NCBI GenBank assembly: GCA_963743705.1
Contig: CAVUQS010000022.1
Coordinates: 189,534 to 253,533 of the forward strand
DNA from: PALSA-243 sp963743705
Lineage (GTDB): Bacteria > Acidobacteriota > Terriglobia > Bryobacterales > Bryobacteraceae
DNA length: 64,000 nt
Direction: 5' to 3'
In this document: positions 26,762-35,927 of the stretch, in pieces
Layout: every line of letters begins with the position of its first letter
Position numbering within the stretch: position 1 is the stretch's first letter
Notes under the pieces: generated by a model
What the model was told of the DNA's origin: nothing
The model's input: the letters and a program-made list of their open reading frames with translations, nothing else
Database searches by the model: none
Position numbers and translations under genes: made by a program

Positions 26762-27784
26762 ATGTCTATCGATTCCATAGAGCAACAGGAGATCCTTTTC
26801 CTGGCGCGGATTGAAGCCGCTGCGACGCTGGAAGAGGTGGAATCGGCGCGCGTGGAAGCGCTGGGGCGGAAGGGCGCGCTGACATTGGTGAGCAAGGAAA
26901 TGGGCAAGCTCGCGCCGGAAGATCGCGCGCGAGCGGGCAAGTTGCTGAATGCCGCCAAGCAGAAGCTGGAAGCGGCGATTGAAGCGAAAACCAAGGCGTT
27001 CGAAACGGCGAAATTGAACGCGCGGCTCGACGCCGAATGGCTCGATCTGACTTTGCCCGCGCCCGGCCCGCAACACGGACACTTGCACCCCATCACGCGA
27101 ATCCAGCGGGAGCTGGAAGGCCTGTTTGCGTCACTGGGATTCGCCGTGCTCGATGGGCCGGAAGTGGAGACGGAGTATTACAACTTCGATGCGCTGAACA
27201 TTCCTCAGGATCACCCGGCTCGCGACATGCAGGACACGTTCTGGCTGGATGGCGGGAATCTGCTGCGCACGCACACGTCGCCGGTCCAAGTGCGGGGCAT
27301 GGAACGTTTGGGTCCGCCGCTGCGGATGATCGCGCCCGGGCGCGTGTTCCGCAACGAGAGCGTAGACGCGTCGCACGAGCATACGTTCTATCAGCTCGAA
27401 GGCATGATGATCGATCGTGACGTCTCCGTCGCGAACCTGATCTATTTCATGAAGACGCTGCTGAGCTCGATCTTCCACCGCGAAGTGACGGTACGGTTGC
27501 GGCCTGGATATTTTCCGTTCGTCGAGCCTGGCTTCGAGCTGGATATTCAGTGCCTGATCTGCGGCGGCCCGGGATGCGCGGTCTGCAAGCAGAGCGGTTG
27601 GGTGGAACTGCTGCCGTGCGGGCTGGTGAATCCGAACGTGCTGCGCATGAGCGGTATCGACCCTGCTGAATGGAACGGGTTCGCATTCGGGTTGGGGCTG
27701 ACGCGGCTGGCCATGATGCGGTACGGGATCGGCGACATACGGCAGTTGCAAGGCGGGGATTTACGATTCCTGGAGCAGTTCTGA
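26762..27784 (+). CDS. pheS: Phenylalanine-tRNA ligase alpha subunit
   Basis: The 340-residue protein is a normal PheS. The N-terminal coiled-coil arm (ATLEEVESARVEALGRKGAL) is present. Class II motif regions follow: HPITRIQRELEGLFASLGF, EVETEYYNFDALNIPQDHPARD, DTFWL and LLRTHTSPVQVR, then FRNESVDASHEHTFYQLEG and GFAFGLGLTRLAMM. PheS charges tRNA-Phe with PheT as an alpha2beta2 tetramer. It is followed by pheT after 28 bases. Confidence 0.97.
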   Translation: MSIDSIEQQEILFLARIEAAATLEEVESARVEALGRKGALTLVSKEMGKLAPEDRARAGKLLNAAKQKLEAAIEAKTKAFETAKLNARLDAEWLDLTLPAPGPQHGHLHPITRIQRELEGLFASLGFAVLDGPEVETEYYNFDALNIPQDHPARDMQDTFWLDGGNLLRTHTSPVQVRGMERLGPPLRMIAPGRVFRNESVDASHEHTFYQLEGMMIDRDVSVANLIYFMKTLLSSIFHREVTVRLRPGYFPFVEPGFELDIQCLICGGPGCAVCKQSGWVELLPCGLVNPNVLRMSGIDPAEWNGFAFGLGLTRLAMMRYGIGDIRQLQGGDLRFLEQF

Positions 27785-27789
27785 ATTTA

Positions 27790-27812
27790 CCGCAGGGACG
27801 CGGAGACGCTGA
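27790..27812 (+). repeat. GC-rich motif repeat overlapping the pheT leader
   Basis: CGCAGGGACGCGGAGACGCTGAG occupies nearly all of the pheS-pheT gap and runs up to the pheT GTG. It is related to the arms of the inverted repeat at 8625-8689 (GCAGAGGCGCTGAGACGC). It supplies a GGAG about 8 bases before the start codon. Confidence 0.5.
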
Positions 27813-30125
27813 GTGAAGTTCTCATATAACTGGATTCGCGAATTGGTTGATGGGCTGGATTGCGCGCCCGCGGCGCTGGAGCGTCTCATCACCATGAAGA
27901 CCGCCGAGTGCGAGGGTGTTGAGCCGGTGGGAGAACTGTTGGGTGCGGCGTGCCTGGCGCGGGTGGAATCGGTGGACGCGATCGCGGGCTCGCACAACGT
28001 CAAGGCCGTGGTCGATACAGGACAACATGGGCGGAAGACCGTGGTGTGCGGCGCGCCGAATTGCCGCGTTGGATTGATGACGGTCTACGCGGCGATTGGA
28101 AAGAAGACAATTGCCGGCGTGGAAAGCGATGGAATGCTCGCGAGCGCCGCGGAATTAGGCATCAATCGCGATCACGAAGGAATCATCGATCTGAGCGGCG
28201 CGCCGGGCGACACGGTCGCGGGATGCGTGCCGGATTTCGCCATCGAGATCGACAACAAATCGATTACTCATCGGCCCGATTTGTGGGGCCATCACGGCAT
28301 GGCCCGCGAAGTAGCGGCAATCACGGGAAGCAAGTTGAAAGATCCGGTGAAGATGGATCTGCTGCCGCAATCCGCGGCGTGCGTGCGCGTCGAAATCGAG
28401 AATTTCGACCTGTGCCCGCGATATTCCGCGCTGGCGATCGACAACATCACGGTTGGACCATCGCCGCTCTGGCTGCAACAACGGCTGCATGCCATCGGAC
28501 TGAACGCGATCAATAACGTGGTCGACATGACCAATTTCGTCATGGCCGAACTCGCCCAGCCCATGCACGCGTTCGATGCGGACAAGCTGCAAGGCGGCAC
28601 GATTTTCGTGCGCAGCGCGAAGCCGGGCGAACACTTCGAGGCGCTGAACGGCGAGACGTACACGCTGAACGACTCGAATCTAGTGATTGCGGATGCGGGC
28701 GGCGCCATCGGGCTCGCGGGCGTGATCGGCGGGATGGGTAGCGCGATCGGCGATAGGACGACGCGCGTCGTGTTAGAAAGCGCCACGTTCCAGGCATCAT
28801 CGGTGCGGAAGACGTCAGCGGCCATCAAGCTGCGCACGGACGCTTCGATGCGCTTCGAGAAATCGCAGGATCCGGCCAACACAGTACGCGGGCTGGCGCG
28901 CGCCATCGAGATTCTGCGCGAAACTTCGCCGGGGATGCGCATCGTAGGCGGCGTGGCGGATTGCCGCAAGGAAATGGCGCCGCCGGCGCCCATCGAGTTG
29001 CCGCTCGATTGGCTGGCGCGTAAACTCGGGCGGGCGATCGGCGCCGATGAAGTCCGGGCGATTTTGGAGCGGCTGGAGTTTGGCGTGAGCAAACCGAAGC
29101 CGGGCGTGTTTTCGGTGACAGTGCCCTCCTGGCGCGCGACCAAAGACATTTCGATGCGCGACGATCTGGTGGAAGAAGTGGGGCGCATGATCGGGTACGA
29201 TTCGATCACTCCGACCGCGCCGTTGGTGGCTGCGTCCGTTCCCCCGCAGAACCCTGAGCGCGCATTCCAGCACGAGGCGCGCGACATCTTCGTGGATTTG
29301 GGGTTCACCGAAGTCTACAATTATTCGTTCCTCAGTGAAGACGCGGTGCGCGCATTCGGCCTGGATCCAGTGGGGCACGTGCGCGTGGCGAACCCCATCG
29401 CGTCGGACCAGGAGCTGATGCGGGCGTCGCTGCTGCCGGGGATTTGGAAGAATATCACCGAGAACGCGAAGCATAAGGATTCTTTCCGGCTGTTCGAGCT
29501 CGGGAACGAGATTCACAAGCGGGAAACGGGTTTGCCAAACGAGATCCCGCATGTGGCGGCGGTCATTTTCGAGCGCCATGGCGATGGCGCGGCGGCCCTG
29601 TTCGAGCTGAAGCGCGCGGCGCAATGTTTGATGCCAGGGGCGCAAGCGATTCCGGCCACCGGGCGGCCCTATGAGCATCCGGCGCGCGCGGCGGAGATCG
29701 AATGGCGCGGGCGGCGCTTGGGACGCCTGTTCGAGTTGCATCCGGCGCTGGTGGAAACGGGACGGGCGGCAGCGCTCGATCTTGACTTGCGCGTGGTGCA
29801 GGAACTGCACGCGGAAATTGAGATCAAATGCGCGCCTGTGCGGCGGTATCCTTCGAGCGCATTCGATCTCTCGGTGATCTGCGGCCTGCGTGAACATGCA
29901 GGCAAGCTTCAGGCGCGGATTTCGGAGAGCGCGGGGCCGCTATTGGAAGCGGTGGAGTTTGTACGCCAGTACGTAGGGCCGCCGCTCGAGGACGGGAGCA
30001 AGAGCGTATCGTTCCGCGTCACGGTGGGGTCGGCTGAGCGGACCTTGTCTTCGGAAGAGGTCAGCGCGGTGCGTGAGCGGATCATCGCGCAGATGCGCGC
30101 GGGGGGTTACGAACTGCGCGTCTGA
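27813..30125 (+). CDS. pheT: Phenylalanine-tRNA ligase beta subunit
   Basis: The 770-residue protein (GTG start, MKFSYNWIRELVDGLDCAP) has the PheT domain series. The N-terminal EMAP/tRNA-binding fold comes first (VVCGAPNCRVG), followed by the B3/B4 editing part (INNVVDMTNFVMAELAQPMH and the AFDADKL block) and the B5 domain (IELPLDWLARKLGRAIG). The B6-B7 catalytic-like core comes next (EEVGRMIGYDSITPT, FTEVYNYSFLS). The C-terminal anticodon-binding FDX-ACB domain (RRYPSSAFDLSVICG ... SVSFRVTVGSAERTLSSEEV) closes it. Length is normal. It pairs with the upstream pheS. Confidence 0.96.
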   Translation: MKFSYNWIRELVDGLDCAPAALERLITMKTAECEGVEPVGELLGAACLARVESVDAIAGSHNVKAVVDTGQHGRKTVVCGAPNCRVGLMTVYAAIGKKTIAGVESDGMLASAAELGINRDHEGIIDLSGAPGDTVAGCVPDFAIEIDNKSITHRPDLWGHHGMAREVAAITGSKLKDPVKMDLLPQSAACVRVEIENFDLCPRYSALAIDNITVGPSPLWLQQRLHAIGLNAINNVVDMTNFVMAELAQPMHAFDADKLQGGTIFVRSAKPGEHFEALNGETYTLNDSNLVIADAGGAIGLAGVIGGMGSAIGDRTTRVVLESATFQASSVRKTSAAIKLRTDASMRFEKSQDPANTVRGLARAIEILRETSPGMRIVGGVADCRKEMAPPAPIELPLDWLARKLGRAIGADEVRAILERLEFGVSKPKPGVFSVTVPSWRATKDISMRDDLVEEVGRMIGYDSITPTAPLVAASVPPQNPERAFQHEARDIFVDLGFTEVYNYSFLSEDAVRAFGLDPVGHVRVANPIASDQELMRASLLPGIWKNITENAKHKDSFRLFELGNEIHKRETGLPNEIPHVAAVIFERHGDGAAALFELKRAAQCLMPGAQAIPATGRPYEHPARAAEIEWRGRRLGRLFELHPALVETGRAAALDLDLRVVQELHAEIEIKCAPVRRYPSSAFDLSVICGLREHAGKLQARISESAGPLLEAVEFVRQYVGPPLEDGSKSVSFRVTVGSAERTLSSEEVSAVRERIIAQMRAGGYELRV

Positions 30126-30131
30126 GCCGCG

Positions 30132-30665
30132 CTAGCGGTAATCTTTGTTGTCGAGTTTGCTCAAATCCAGATCCGCGGGCAGCACGCCCACGGTGACCAC
30201 TGCAAAGGTGAACACTTTCGTACCCGGCTCGAGGTGACCTCCGAAGCCTTTGTCGGGTATGGCCAGGCTGATGTGCGGATGCATGCGGCCATTCAAAATG
30301 TAGCCGCTCATGGTCACGATGTCGGCGGGCATCGTGGGGTCGGCTTCGAACATGTTCTTCGAAGGGAAAGTGCGATTGCTGACCTGATGCACCTGGTAGC
30401 CAGTCACAGAGCCAATGGCGTTCAGGATGACGCCGTTGCGCACGTGGTTCTGCTGGATCATGCGTTGCAGACCGTCGAGTAGATCCGTCTGATATTTGAA
30501 GCGCAGGATTAGCACGCGCTCGAATTGCGTGGACACGGCGTAGGCGTCGGGCACGCTCGAATCGTTGGGCGCCGCATCGCGGGCTCCGGGATTGGTAATC
30601 TCTTTACGAGTCTGCTGCGCGGCCATGGATGCGCCCAGCAGCGCCACGAAGAGGATGGTTCGCAT
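30132..30665 (-). CDS. Exported PPC (DUF296)-domain protein
   Basis: From ATG 30665 it is about 177 residues; ATG 30677 would add four. A short signal peptide (RTILFVALLGASMAAQQ) is followed by a PPC domain: RVLILRFKYQTDLLDGLQRM, GVILNAIGSVTGYQVHQVS and the metal-site block GRMHPHISLAIPDKGFGGHL. PPC domains occur in bacterial trimeric proteins and plant AHL proteins. An exported version is unusual; the role is unknown. Its start codon overlaps that of the divergent gene at 30664 within one CATG. Confidence 0.75.
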   Translation of the reverse strand: MRTILFVALLGASMAAQQTRKEITNPGARDAAPNDSSVPDAYAVSTQFERVLILRFKYQTDLLDGLQRMIQQNHVRNGVILNAIGSVTGYQVHQVSNRTFPSKNMFEADPTMPADIVTMSGYILNGRMHPHISLAIPDKGFGGHLEPGTKVFTFAVVTVGVLPADLDLSKLDNKDYR

Positions 30666-32766
30666 GGAACCAAGCATAACGATTAACCGGCGGGAATGGA
30701 TGAAAACGAGCGCCTTGGCTAGCGCGGGCGCGGCCTTCGCCGAACAGGCCGCAGCGCCGCCGGGCTGGTTTGCGCGGCCGATGCGATGGGCGCAATTAGC
30801 GTTCGTCGAGGATGATCCAGGACGCTACGATTCGGGTTTTTGGCTCGATTATTTCAAACGGATTCACGCGGATGCGGCGTGCATCAGCGCCGGTGGCTGC
30901 GTGGCGTTCTATCCCACCAAAGTCCCGCTGCACTATCGCAGCAAGTTCCTGGGGGCCACCGATCCGTTCGGCGAAATGCTGGCTGGCTGCCGCAAGATGG
31001 GGATGAATGTGATCGCGCGCATCGATCCGCATGCGGCGCATCAGGACGTGTATGACGCGCACCCGGGCTGGATCGCGGTGGAGGCCAACGGACAGCCGCG
31101 CAGGCATTGGGCGATGCCGACCGAATGGGTAACGTGCGCTCTGGGCCCCTACAACTTCGAATTCATGACGAAAGTGGTGCAGGAGATCGTGACTCTCTAC
31201 CAGGTGGATGGCATTTTTGCTAACCGGTGGAGCGGCTCGGGCATGTGCTACTGCCAGCATTGCCGCACCAATTTCCGAGAGTTCAGCGGGCTGGATTTGC
31301 CGCGGCCGGATGCGCCACCTGAGACGCATGCCCAGTTCGCCGCGTGGCAGAAGAAGCGGCTGCTCGAGTTGTATAAGCTTTGGGACGGCGAAATCAGGAA
31401 GATCAATCCGGAAGCCGCGTTTTTCCCGAACGGATTCGAGCAGATCCGTGACGAAGCGGCGGTTCCGATTCTGTTTGCGGACCGGCAGGCGCGCTCAGGC
31501 ACGACGCCGGCATGGCAGAACGGGAAATTCGCCAAAGATGCGCGGTCGACATCGGGATCGAAGCCCGTGGTGGGATTGTTCAGCGTGGGCCTCGAAGCGC
31601 CGTACCGTTGGAAGGATTCGGTGCAGAACCCCAGTGAGATCCGGATGTGGGCGGTGGATGGAATTGCGCAAGGGTTCCGGCCTTGGGTGATCAAGTTCAA
31701 CGCCAAGCCGCTCGACAACCGGTGGTTCAAGCCGGTGGAAGATCTTTTTGTCTGGCACTGGAAGAACGAAAAGTATCTGCGCAACGAAATGCCGTTGGCG
31801 CGCGTGGGCGTGGTGCAATCGCGCGCGGGCGGCGACCATATTACGGGGTTTTATCACGCGCTGGTGGAAGCGCGGATTCCATTCGAAATGGTGGCGGATG
31901 GCGGCTTTGAGGCAGAACGGCTGCGGCAATTTCGCGTGCTGGCGCTGCCCAACGTGGCGAATCTTTCGGATGCGCAATGCGCGCAGTTGAAGACATTCGT
32001 GGAAAACGGCGGCGGGTTGGTGGCCACCCATGAAACATCGCTGCGCGATGAACGCGGCCGGCGGCGCGGCGAGTTTGGACTGGCCGATGTTTTCGGCGCC
32101 TCGTTCGCGGGCAACGTGATCGAGCGGCAGCAGAACGCTTATCTGAACCTGGAAGAGCACGGGCATCCGCTGCTGGCGGGGCTGGACGACGCAAGCCGCA
32201 TGATCCACGGCGTGAAGCGCGTGGAGATTCGCGCCGCTCCCGGCTTGCGCGCGCCGCTGATGACGGTTCCGACTTATCCGGATTTGCCAATGGAGGAAGT
32301 CTACCTGCGGGAAACGAAGACCGATATTCCGGGTGTGATGGCGCGCCAGGTGGGCGCGGGCCGCGTGGTTTACTTTCCGTGGGACATCGACCGCACGTTC
32401 TGGGAAGTAATGAGCGAAGACCACGGCATGGTGCTGGCGAACGCGGTGCGCTGGGTGGCGAACGAAGAGCAGCCGCTACGGGTGGAGGGCCCTGGGCTGG
32501 TCGATGTGGCGCTCTGGAAGCAGGCATCGTCGGTGACGGCCCATCTTGTGAACTTGTCGAATCCGATGACAATGCGCGGCGCCTTCCGCGAGGTGCTGCC
32601 GGTGGGTCCGCAAAAGGTGCGGATGAAACTGCCGGAAGGCGTGAAAGCGCGCGGGGTCCGGTTTCTGGTCAGCAGCGCGAAGGCGCAGTGGCGGCAAACG
32701 GGCATGTGGGTTGAGACCACAACGCCGCCGATTGGACTGCACGAGGCCGTGGCAGTCGATATCTAA
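30664..32766 (+). CDS. GH42-like glycoside hydrolase / beta-galactosidase-trimerisation-type protein with Tat-like signal
   Basis: From ATG 30664 the protein is about 700 residues. It opens with a twin-arginine-like signal (NRREWMKTSALASAGAAFAE). A TIM-barrel region follows (FWLDYFKRIHADAACISAGG ... PHAAHQDVYDAHPGWIAVE ... ALGPYNFEFMTKVVQEIV) with the motif GSGMCYCQHCRTNFREFSG common to GH42-like proteins of this type. From about residue 400 there is a class I glutamine amidotransferase-like trimerisation domain (RVLALPNVANLSDAQCAQLK, FVENGGGLVATHETSLRDE), then a beta C-terminal domain. Substrate is unknown. The start codon shares CATG with the divergent PPC-domain gene; ATG 30697 is an alternative without the RR. 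Confidence 0.75.
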   Translation: MEPSITINRREWMKTSALASAGAAFAEQAAAPPGWFARPMRWAQLAFVEDDPGRYDSGFWLDYFKRIHADAACISAGGCVAFYPTKVPLHYRSKFLGATDPFGEMLAGCRKMGMNVIARIDPHAAHQDVYDAHPGWIAVEANGQPRRHWAMPTEWVTCALGPYNFEFMTKVVQEIVTLYQVDGIFANRWSGSGMCYCQHCRTNFREFSGLDLPRPDAPPETHAQFAAWQKKRLLELYKLWDGEIRKINPEAAFFPNGFEQIRDEAAVPILFADRQARSGTTPAWQNGKFAKDARSTSGSKPVVGLFSVGLEAPYRWKDSVQNPSEIRMWAVDGIAQGFRPWVIKFNAKPLDNRWFKPVEDLFVWHWKNEKYLRNEMPLARVGVVQSRAGGDHITGFYHALVEARIPFEMVADGGFEAERLRQFRVLALPNVANLSDAQCAQLKTFVENGGGLVATHETSLRDERGRRRGEFGLADVFGASFAGNVIERQQNAYLNLEEHGHPLLAGLDDASRMIHGVKRVEIRAAPGLRAPLMTVPTYPDLPMEEVYLRETKTDIPGVMARQVGAGRVVYFPWDIDRTFWEVMSEDHGMVLANAVRWVANEEQPLRVEGPGLVDVALWKQASSVTAHLVNLSNPMTMRGAFREVLPVGPQKVRMKLPEGVKARGVRFLVSSAKAQWRQTGMWVETTTPPIGLHEAVAVDI

Positions 32767-33218
32767 CGCGGGTGTGGATGGAACGGCTCGGCGTCATCGG
32801 CGCCGGCCTCGGGGCTCTCGATGGGCAGGTTGACCACGATGGGCTCCTGGCCGCTGCGCACAACGACAGCTTCCACCGGCTCATCGCGGCGCGCATTGAT
32901 TTCCTGGTGTGGCACAAAAGGCGGCACGTAGATGAAATCGCCGGGGCCGGCTTCATCGACGAATTCCAGCCGCTCGCCCCAACGGAAGCGTGCACGCCCT
33001 TTGACGATGTAGAGCACGGTTTCAAGTTCGCCGTGGTGATGCGCGCCGGTTTTAACGTTGGGCTCGACCACAACCGTACCGGCCCAGAGGCGCTGCGCGC
33101 CCGCGGTGGCATGCGTGATGGCGGCCGCGCGCGTCATGCCCGGCGTCTGAGGCGTGTTGGTATCGAGTTCGCCGGCGCGCACGATGCGGATGCCTTGGGA
33201 TTTCCAATCGGTGGTCAT
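32763..33218 (-). CDS. Cupin-domain protein
   Basis: From ATG 33218 the protein is about 151 residues; the frame continues upstream to a TTG at 33254, which I consider less likely. It is a single-domain cupin: NVKTGAHHHGELETVLYIVKG carries the His-His-His...Glu metal motif 1, and GDFIYVPPFVPHQEIN is motif 2. The fold suits a dioxygenase, isomerase or sensor; no neighbour fixes the substrate. Its stop overlaps the 3' end of the convergent GH42-like gene by 4 bases. Confidence 0.8.
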   Translation of the reverse strand: MTTDWKSQGIRIVRAGELDTNTPQTPGMTRAAAITHATAGAQRLWAGTVVVEPNVKTGAHHHGELETVLYIVKGRARFRWGERLEFVDEAGPGDFIYVPPFVPHQEINARRDEPVEAVVVRSGQEPIVVNLPIESPEAGADDAEPFHPHPR

Positions 33219-33306
33219 GTTATTCGGGAATGCCCTCCACGTGATCGACTGCAATGACTGAAACCAGATCGCTGCGTTGCAAGGGTAGCGCAGACACCGG
33301 CCGATT

Positions 33307-34374
33307 TCACTCGGCGCCGGTGGTGCGAACGCGCTTGTCGATTGGTTCCAGGGGTTCGATTTCGACGCCGAGCGGAGTAGTTTTCAAGTCGGCGAACTTG
33401 CGGGCGCTCACCATGACGCGAGACTCGAGCGACCCCACGGCGCTATTGTATGATTCGACGGCGCGTTCGAGGCTGCGGCCGAGCGTGTTCCAATGTTCGC
33501 CCATACGGGAGAGGCGCTGAAAGAGTTCCTTGCCCAGCATGCTGATTTCGGCGGCGTTTTCGGCGAGCTTTTCCTGGCGCCATCCGTAGGCGACGGCGCG
33601 CAGCAATGCGATGAGCGTAGTCGGCGTGGCCAGAATGATGTTCTGGGCCGCGCCTAATTCGATCAGCGAAGGGTCGCTCTCGAGAGCGGCGCTGAAAAAG
33701 CACTCGCCCGGCAGGAACATAACAGCGAATTCGGGAGCCTGATCGAATTGTTCCCAATACGATTTGCGCGCGAGCGATTGCATGTGCACGCGCACCTGGC
33801 GCGCGTGATCGGCGAGGGCGGCGCGGCGCTTCGGCTCATCGGGGGCTTCCAGAGCGCGCAGATAGGCTTCGAGCGGAGTCTTCGCGTCAACCACAACGAC
33901 CTTGCCGGCGGGCAGGCGCACCAGAAGATCGGGGCGGATGCGGCCTTCTTCGGTAGACGTCGTCGATTGCGATGCAAAATCGCAGTGTTCCAGCATCCCA
34001 GCCAGCTCGACCACGCGGCGCAGTTGGATTTCGCCCCAGTGTCCGCGCACATGAGGCGTGCGCAACGCGGTCACCAGACGGCCGGTTTCGTTGCGAAGCT
34101 GCGTTTGCGTTTCCACCAGGCCGCGTACTTGCTCGTGGATTGCGGCATAAGCGCCGGCGCGAGATTTTTCCAGCTCCTGGATTTTGGCATCGACCTTTTC
34201 GAGCGAAGCCTGCACCGGCGCGACGACTCCTGCAAGAGCCTGGGCGTTGCGGGCCGCTGCGTCGGCGGAAATCTCGCGGAGAGCGGCTTCGGAATCGCGC
34301 TTGCGGGCGCGCAGGACAAACCAAGCCAGCGCGAACCCCGCGATGAAACTAAGAACTGGAAGAATGCCTTCCAT
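33307..34374 (-). CDS. rmuC: DNA recombination protein RmuC
   Basis: The 355-residue protein has an N-terminal membrane helix (GILPVLSFIAGFALAWFVL), then a coiled-coil stretch (VQASLEKVDAKIQELEKSRA). The RmuC core follows: TALRTPHVRGHWGEIQLRRV, RIRPDLLVRLPAGKVVVVDAKTPL, EFAVMFLPGECFFSAAL and NIILATPTTLIALLRAVAYG. RmuC is a PD-(D/E)XK-type protein limiting inverted-repeat recombination. It is shorter than the E. coli protein but has the conserved blocks. It ends the long minus-strand operon and starts one base after the blaI stop. Confidence 0.92.
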   Translation of the reverse strand: MEGILPVLSFIAGFALAWFVLRARKRDSEAALREISADAAARNAQALAGVVAPVQASLEKVDAKIQELEKSRAGAYAAIHEQVRGLVETQTQLRNETGRLVTALRTPHVRGHWGEIQLRRVVELAGMLEHCDFASQSTTSTEEGRIRPDLLVRLPAGKVVVVDAKTPLEAYLRALEAPDEPKRRAALADHARQVRVHMQSLARKSYWEQFDQAPEFAVMFLPGECFFSAALESDPSLIELGAAQNIILATPTTLIALLRAVAYGWRQEKLAENAAEISMLGKELFQRLSRMGEHWNTLGRSLERAVESYNSAVGSLESRVMVSARKFADLKTTPLGVEIEPLEPIDKRVRTTGAE

Positions 34375-34761
34375 TTACAGCAGTACGGTATCGATGCGCG
34401 GGTCTTCTTCCGCGCCCGCCGCGGCTGTGGAAGCCAAGGGCCGGGAAGACGCGAGAAACTCGGCTAGTTCGGTCTCGGAACCGGCAAACAGCGAATCGAC
34501 CAGCTCACGCACGGCAAGACGGCGCATGGCGTCGCGCGACGCTTCGGGGCGATACACGAAGGCGCGGCCGACCTTGCGGCGTGAAAGTTTGCCTTTACGG
34601 ACGAGCCGATCAAGGACCGTCATGATGGTGGTGTAGGCCAGCGGCCGTGCTCCCAGCACGATTTGCTGGACATCGCGGACGTTGCCTTCCCCCAGCGTCC
34701 AAAGGGCATTGAGACACAACAACTCCAGCGGTGGCGGGACATCGCGAGCGGTTCTGGGCAT
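34375..34761 (-). CDS. BlaI/MecI/CopY-family transcriptional repressor
   Basis: From ATG 34761 the protein is 128 residues. The winged helix is typical of BlaI/PadR-like repressors of this branch: ELLCLNALWTLGEGNVRDVQ, QIVLGARPLAYTTIMTVLDR and KLSRRKVGRAFVYRP, followed by a dimerisation helix (DAMRRLAVRELVDSLFAGSE). The C-terminal tail is Ala/Ser-rich. No blaR1 or beta-lactamase gene is adjacent. Its start overlaps the stop of the HD-domain gene (TGATG), so it is translated within a DNA-repair and envelope operon; the target is unknown. Confidence 0.88.
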   Translation of the reverse strand: MPRTARDVPPPLELLCLNALWTLGEGNVRDVQQIVLGARPLAYTTIMTVLDRLVRKGKLSRRKVGRAFVYRPEASRDAMRRLAVRELVDSLFAGSETELAEFLASSRPLASTAAAGAEEDPRIDTVLL

Positions 34762-35927
34762 CAATTTTCCTGTTCAATTGCAGGCTTGAGAGCCTGTCTT
34801 AGTTTATCGGCGAATGGTGAATTTTCCGGTAAAACGAAAAGCGGGTGTTGCCGCGGTTCCGCCGGCGCGGCGGCCATGGCCGGCTCGGGTCGCGAGAGTT
34901 CGGGCATTGGCGGCGCGGCCGGCTGGTCGGGTGCAGCGGCCGGGGCCGCCGCCGGCGTGGCGGCTGGCTCCGACCAGTAGCGGTCCATTTTCAAAACCGT
35001 GCGCTCGAGCGACGAACTGTAGCTGGTGAAACACCCATCCACCTGCCGATCGGATTGGATGAGAGCGCGCATGCACTCCATCTTGGAATCGAGATCGTCC
35101 AGGTAGTGCAGTAGGAGCGCTTCGGGAAACTGCGGAAGCTTGGGCGAGCCGAATTCGAGACGGCCGTGATGGCTGAGAATCAGGTGTTCCACGAGCACGC
35201 GGAGGCGCGGCGGAAAATCGGGCAACACCCCAAATTTATCGCCGACCATGCGCAGGGCGATGGCAATATGGCCCAACAACTGGCCGTCGTTGGAATAGGA
35301 AAAGCCGCGCTCGTAGTTGAGCTCGTAGATTTTGCCGATGTCATGCAGGATGACGCCGGTTAGCAGAAGGTCACGGTCAACAACGGGATAATGCGGCGCA
35401 ACGAGTTGAGCGAGCGCGCACAGCGAGAGCACGTGCTCGATGAGCCCGCCGAGGAAAGCGTGGTGAATCTGCTTGGCGGCAGGCGCGCGCCGGTAGCGCG
35501 CCGCGACGTCGGGATCGCCGAGCACGGCTTCGAGCAGCGCTTTCAGGTGCGGATTGGAAAGGGAGGCTACGATTCCGCGGAGCTCGGTCCACATTTCGCC
35601 CGGATCGCGCTTAGAGGACGGAAAATAATCGCCAAACTCGATTTCGCTGTCGTCCATCCGGCGCACTTTGTGGATGGTCAACTGCGGGCGATTGTGGAAG
35701 ATCTGGATGAGGCCTTTGACCTTTACGAAGTCGTCGCGGTCGAACTCTTCGAGGACCTCAGTGACGTTATCCCACATCTTGGCGTCCACTTCGCCGGTGC
35801 GATCGGCCAGAAGCAGAGAAAGGTACAGTTCGCCGCTTTTTTTCTGGCGGATCTCCTTGGAGTGGACGAGGAAACTGGTGGTGATTACGTGATTTGGTTC
35901 CAGCTCGCTGACGAAGGGCGATTTCAT
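34761..35927 (-). CDS. YhaM-like 3'-5' exoribonuclease / HD-domain protein
   Basis: The 388-residue protein has an OB-fold nucleic-acid domain at about 1-95 (GELYLSLLLADRTGEVDAKM, FVKVKGLIQIFHNRPQLTIH). An HD-phosphohydrolase domain follows at about 150-320: IHHAFLGGLIEHVLSLCALA, the metal pair in VILHDIGKIYEL, and VEHLILSHHG. This is the YhaM/CBF1 architecture. The last 70 residues are Pro/Ala-rich and not part of the usual fold. Start and the upstream gene's stop share a base (TAATG). Confidence 0.88.
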   Translation of the reverse strand: MKSPFVSELEPNHVITTSFLVHSKEIRQKKSGELYLSLLLADRTGEVDAKMWDNVTEVLEEFDRDDFVKVKGLIQIFHNRPQLTIHKVRRMDDSEIEFGDYFPSSKRDPGEMWTELRGIVASLSNPHLKALLEAVLGDPDVAARYRRAPAAKQIHHAFLGGLIEHVLSLCALAQLVAPHYPVVDRDLLLTGVILHDIGKIYELNYERGFSYSNDGQLLGHIAIALRMVGDKFGVLPDFPPRLRVLVEHLILSHHGRLEFGSPKLPQFPEALLLHYLDDLDSKMECMRALIQSDRQVDGCFTSYSSSLERTVLKMDRYWSEPAATPAAAPAAAPDQPAAPPMPELSRPEPAMAAAPAEPRQHPLFVLPENSPFADKLRQALKPAIEQEN

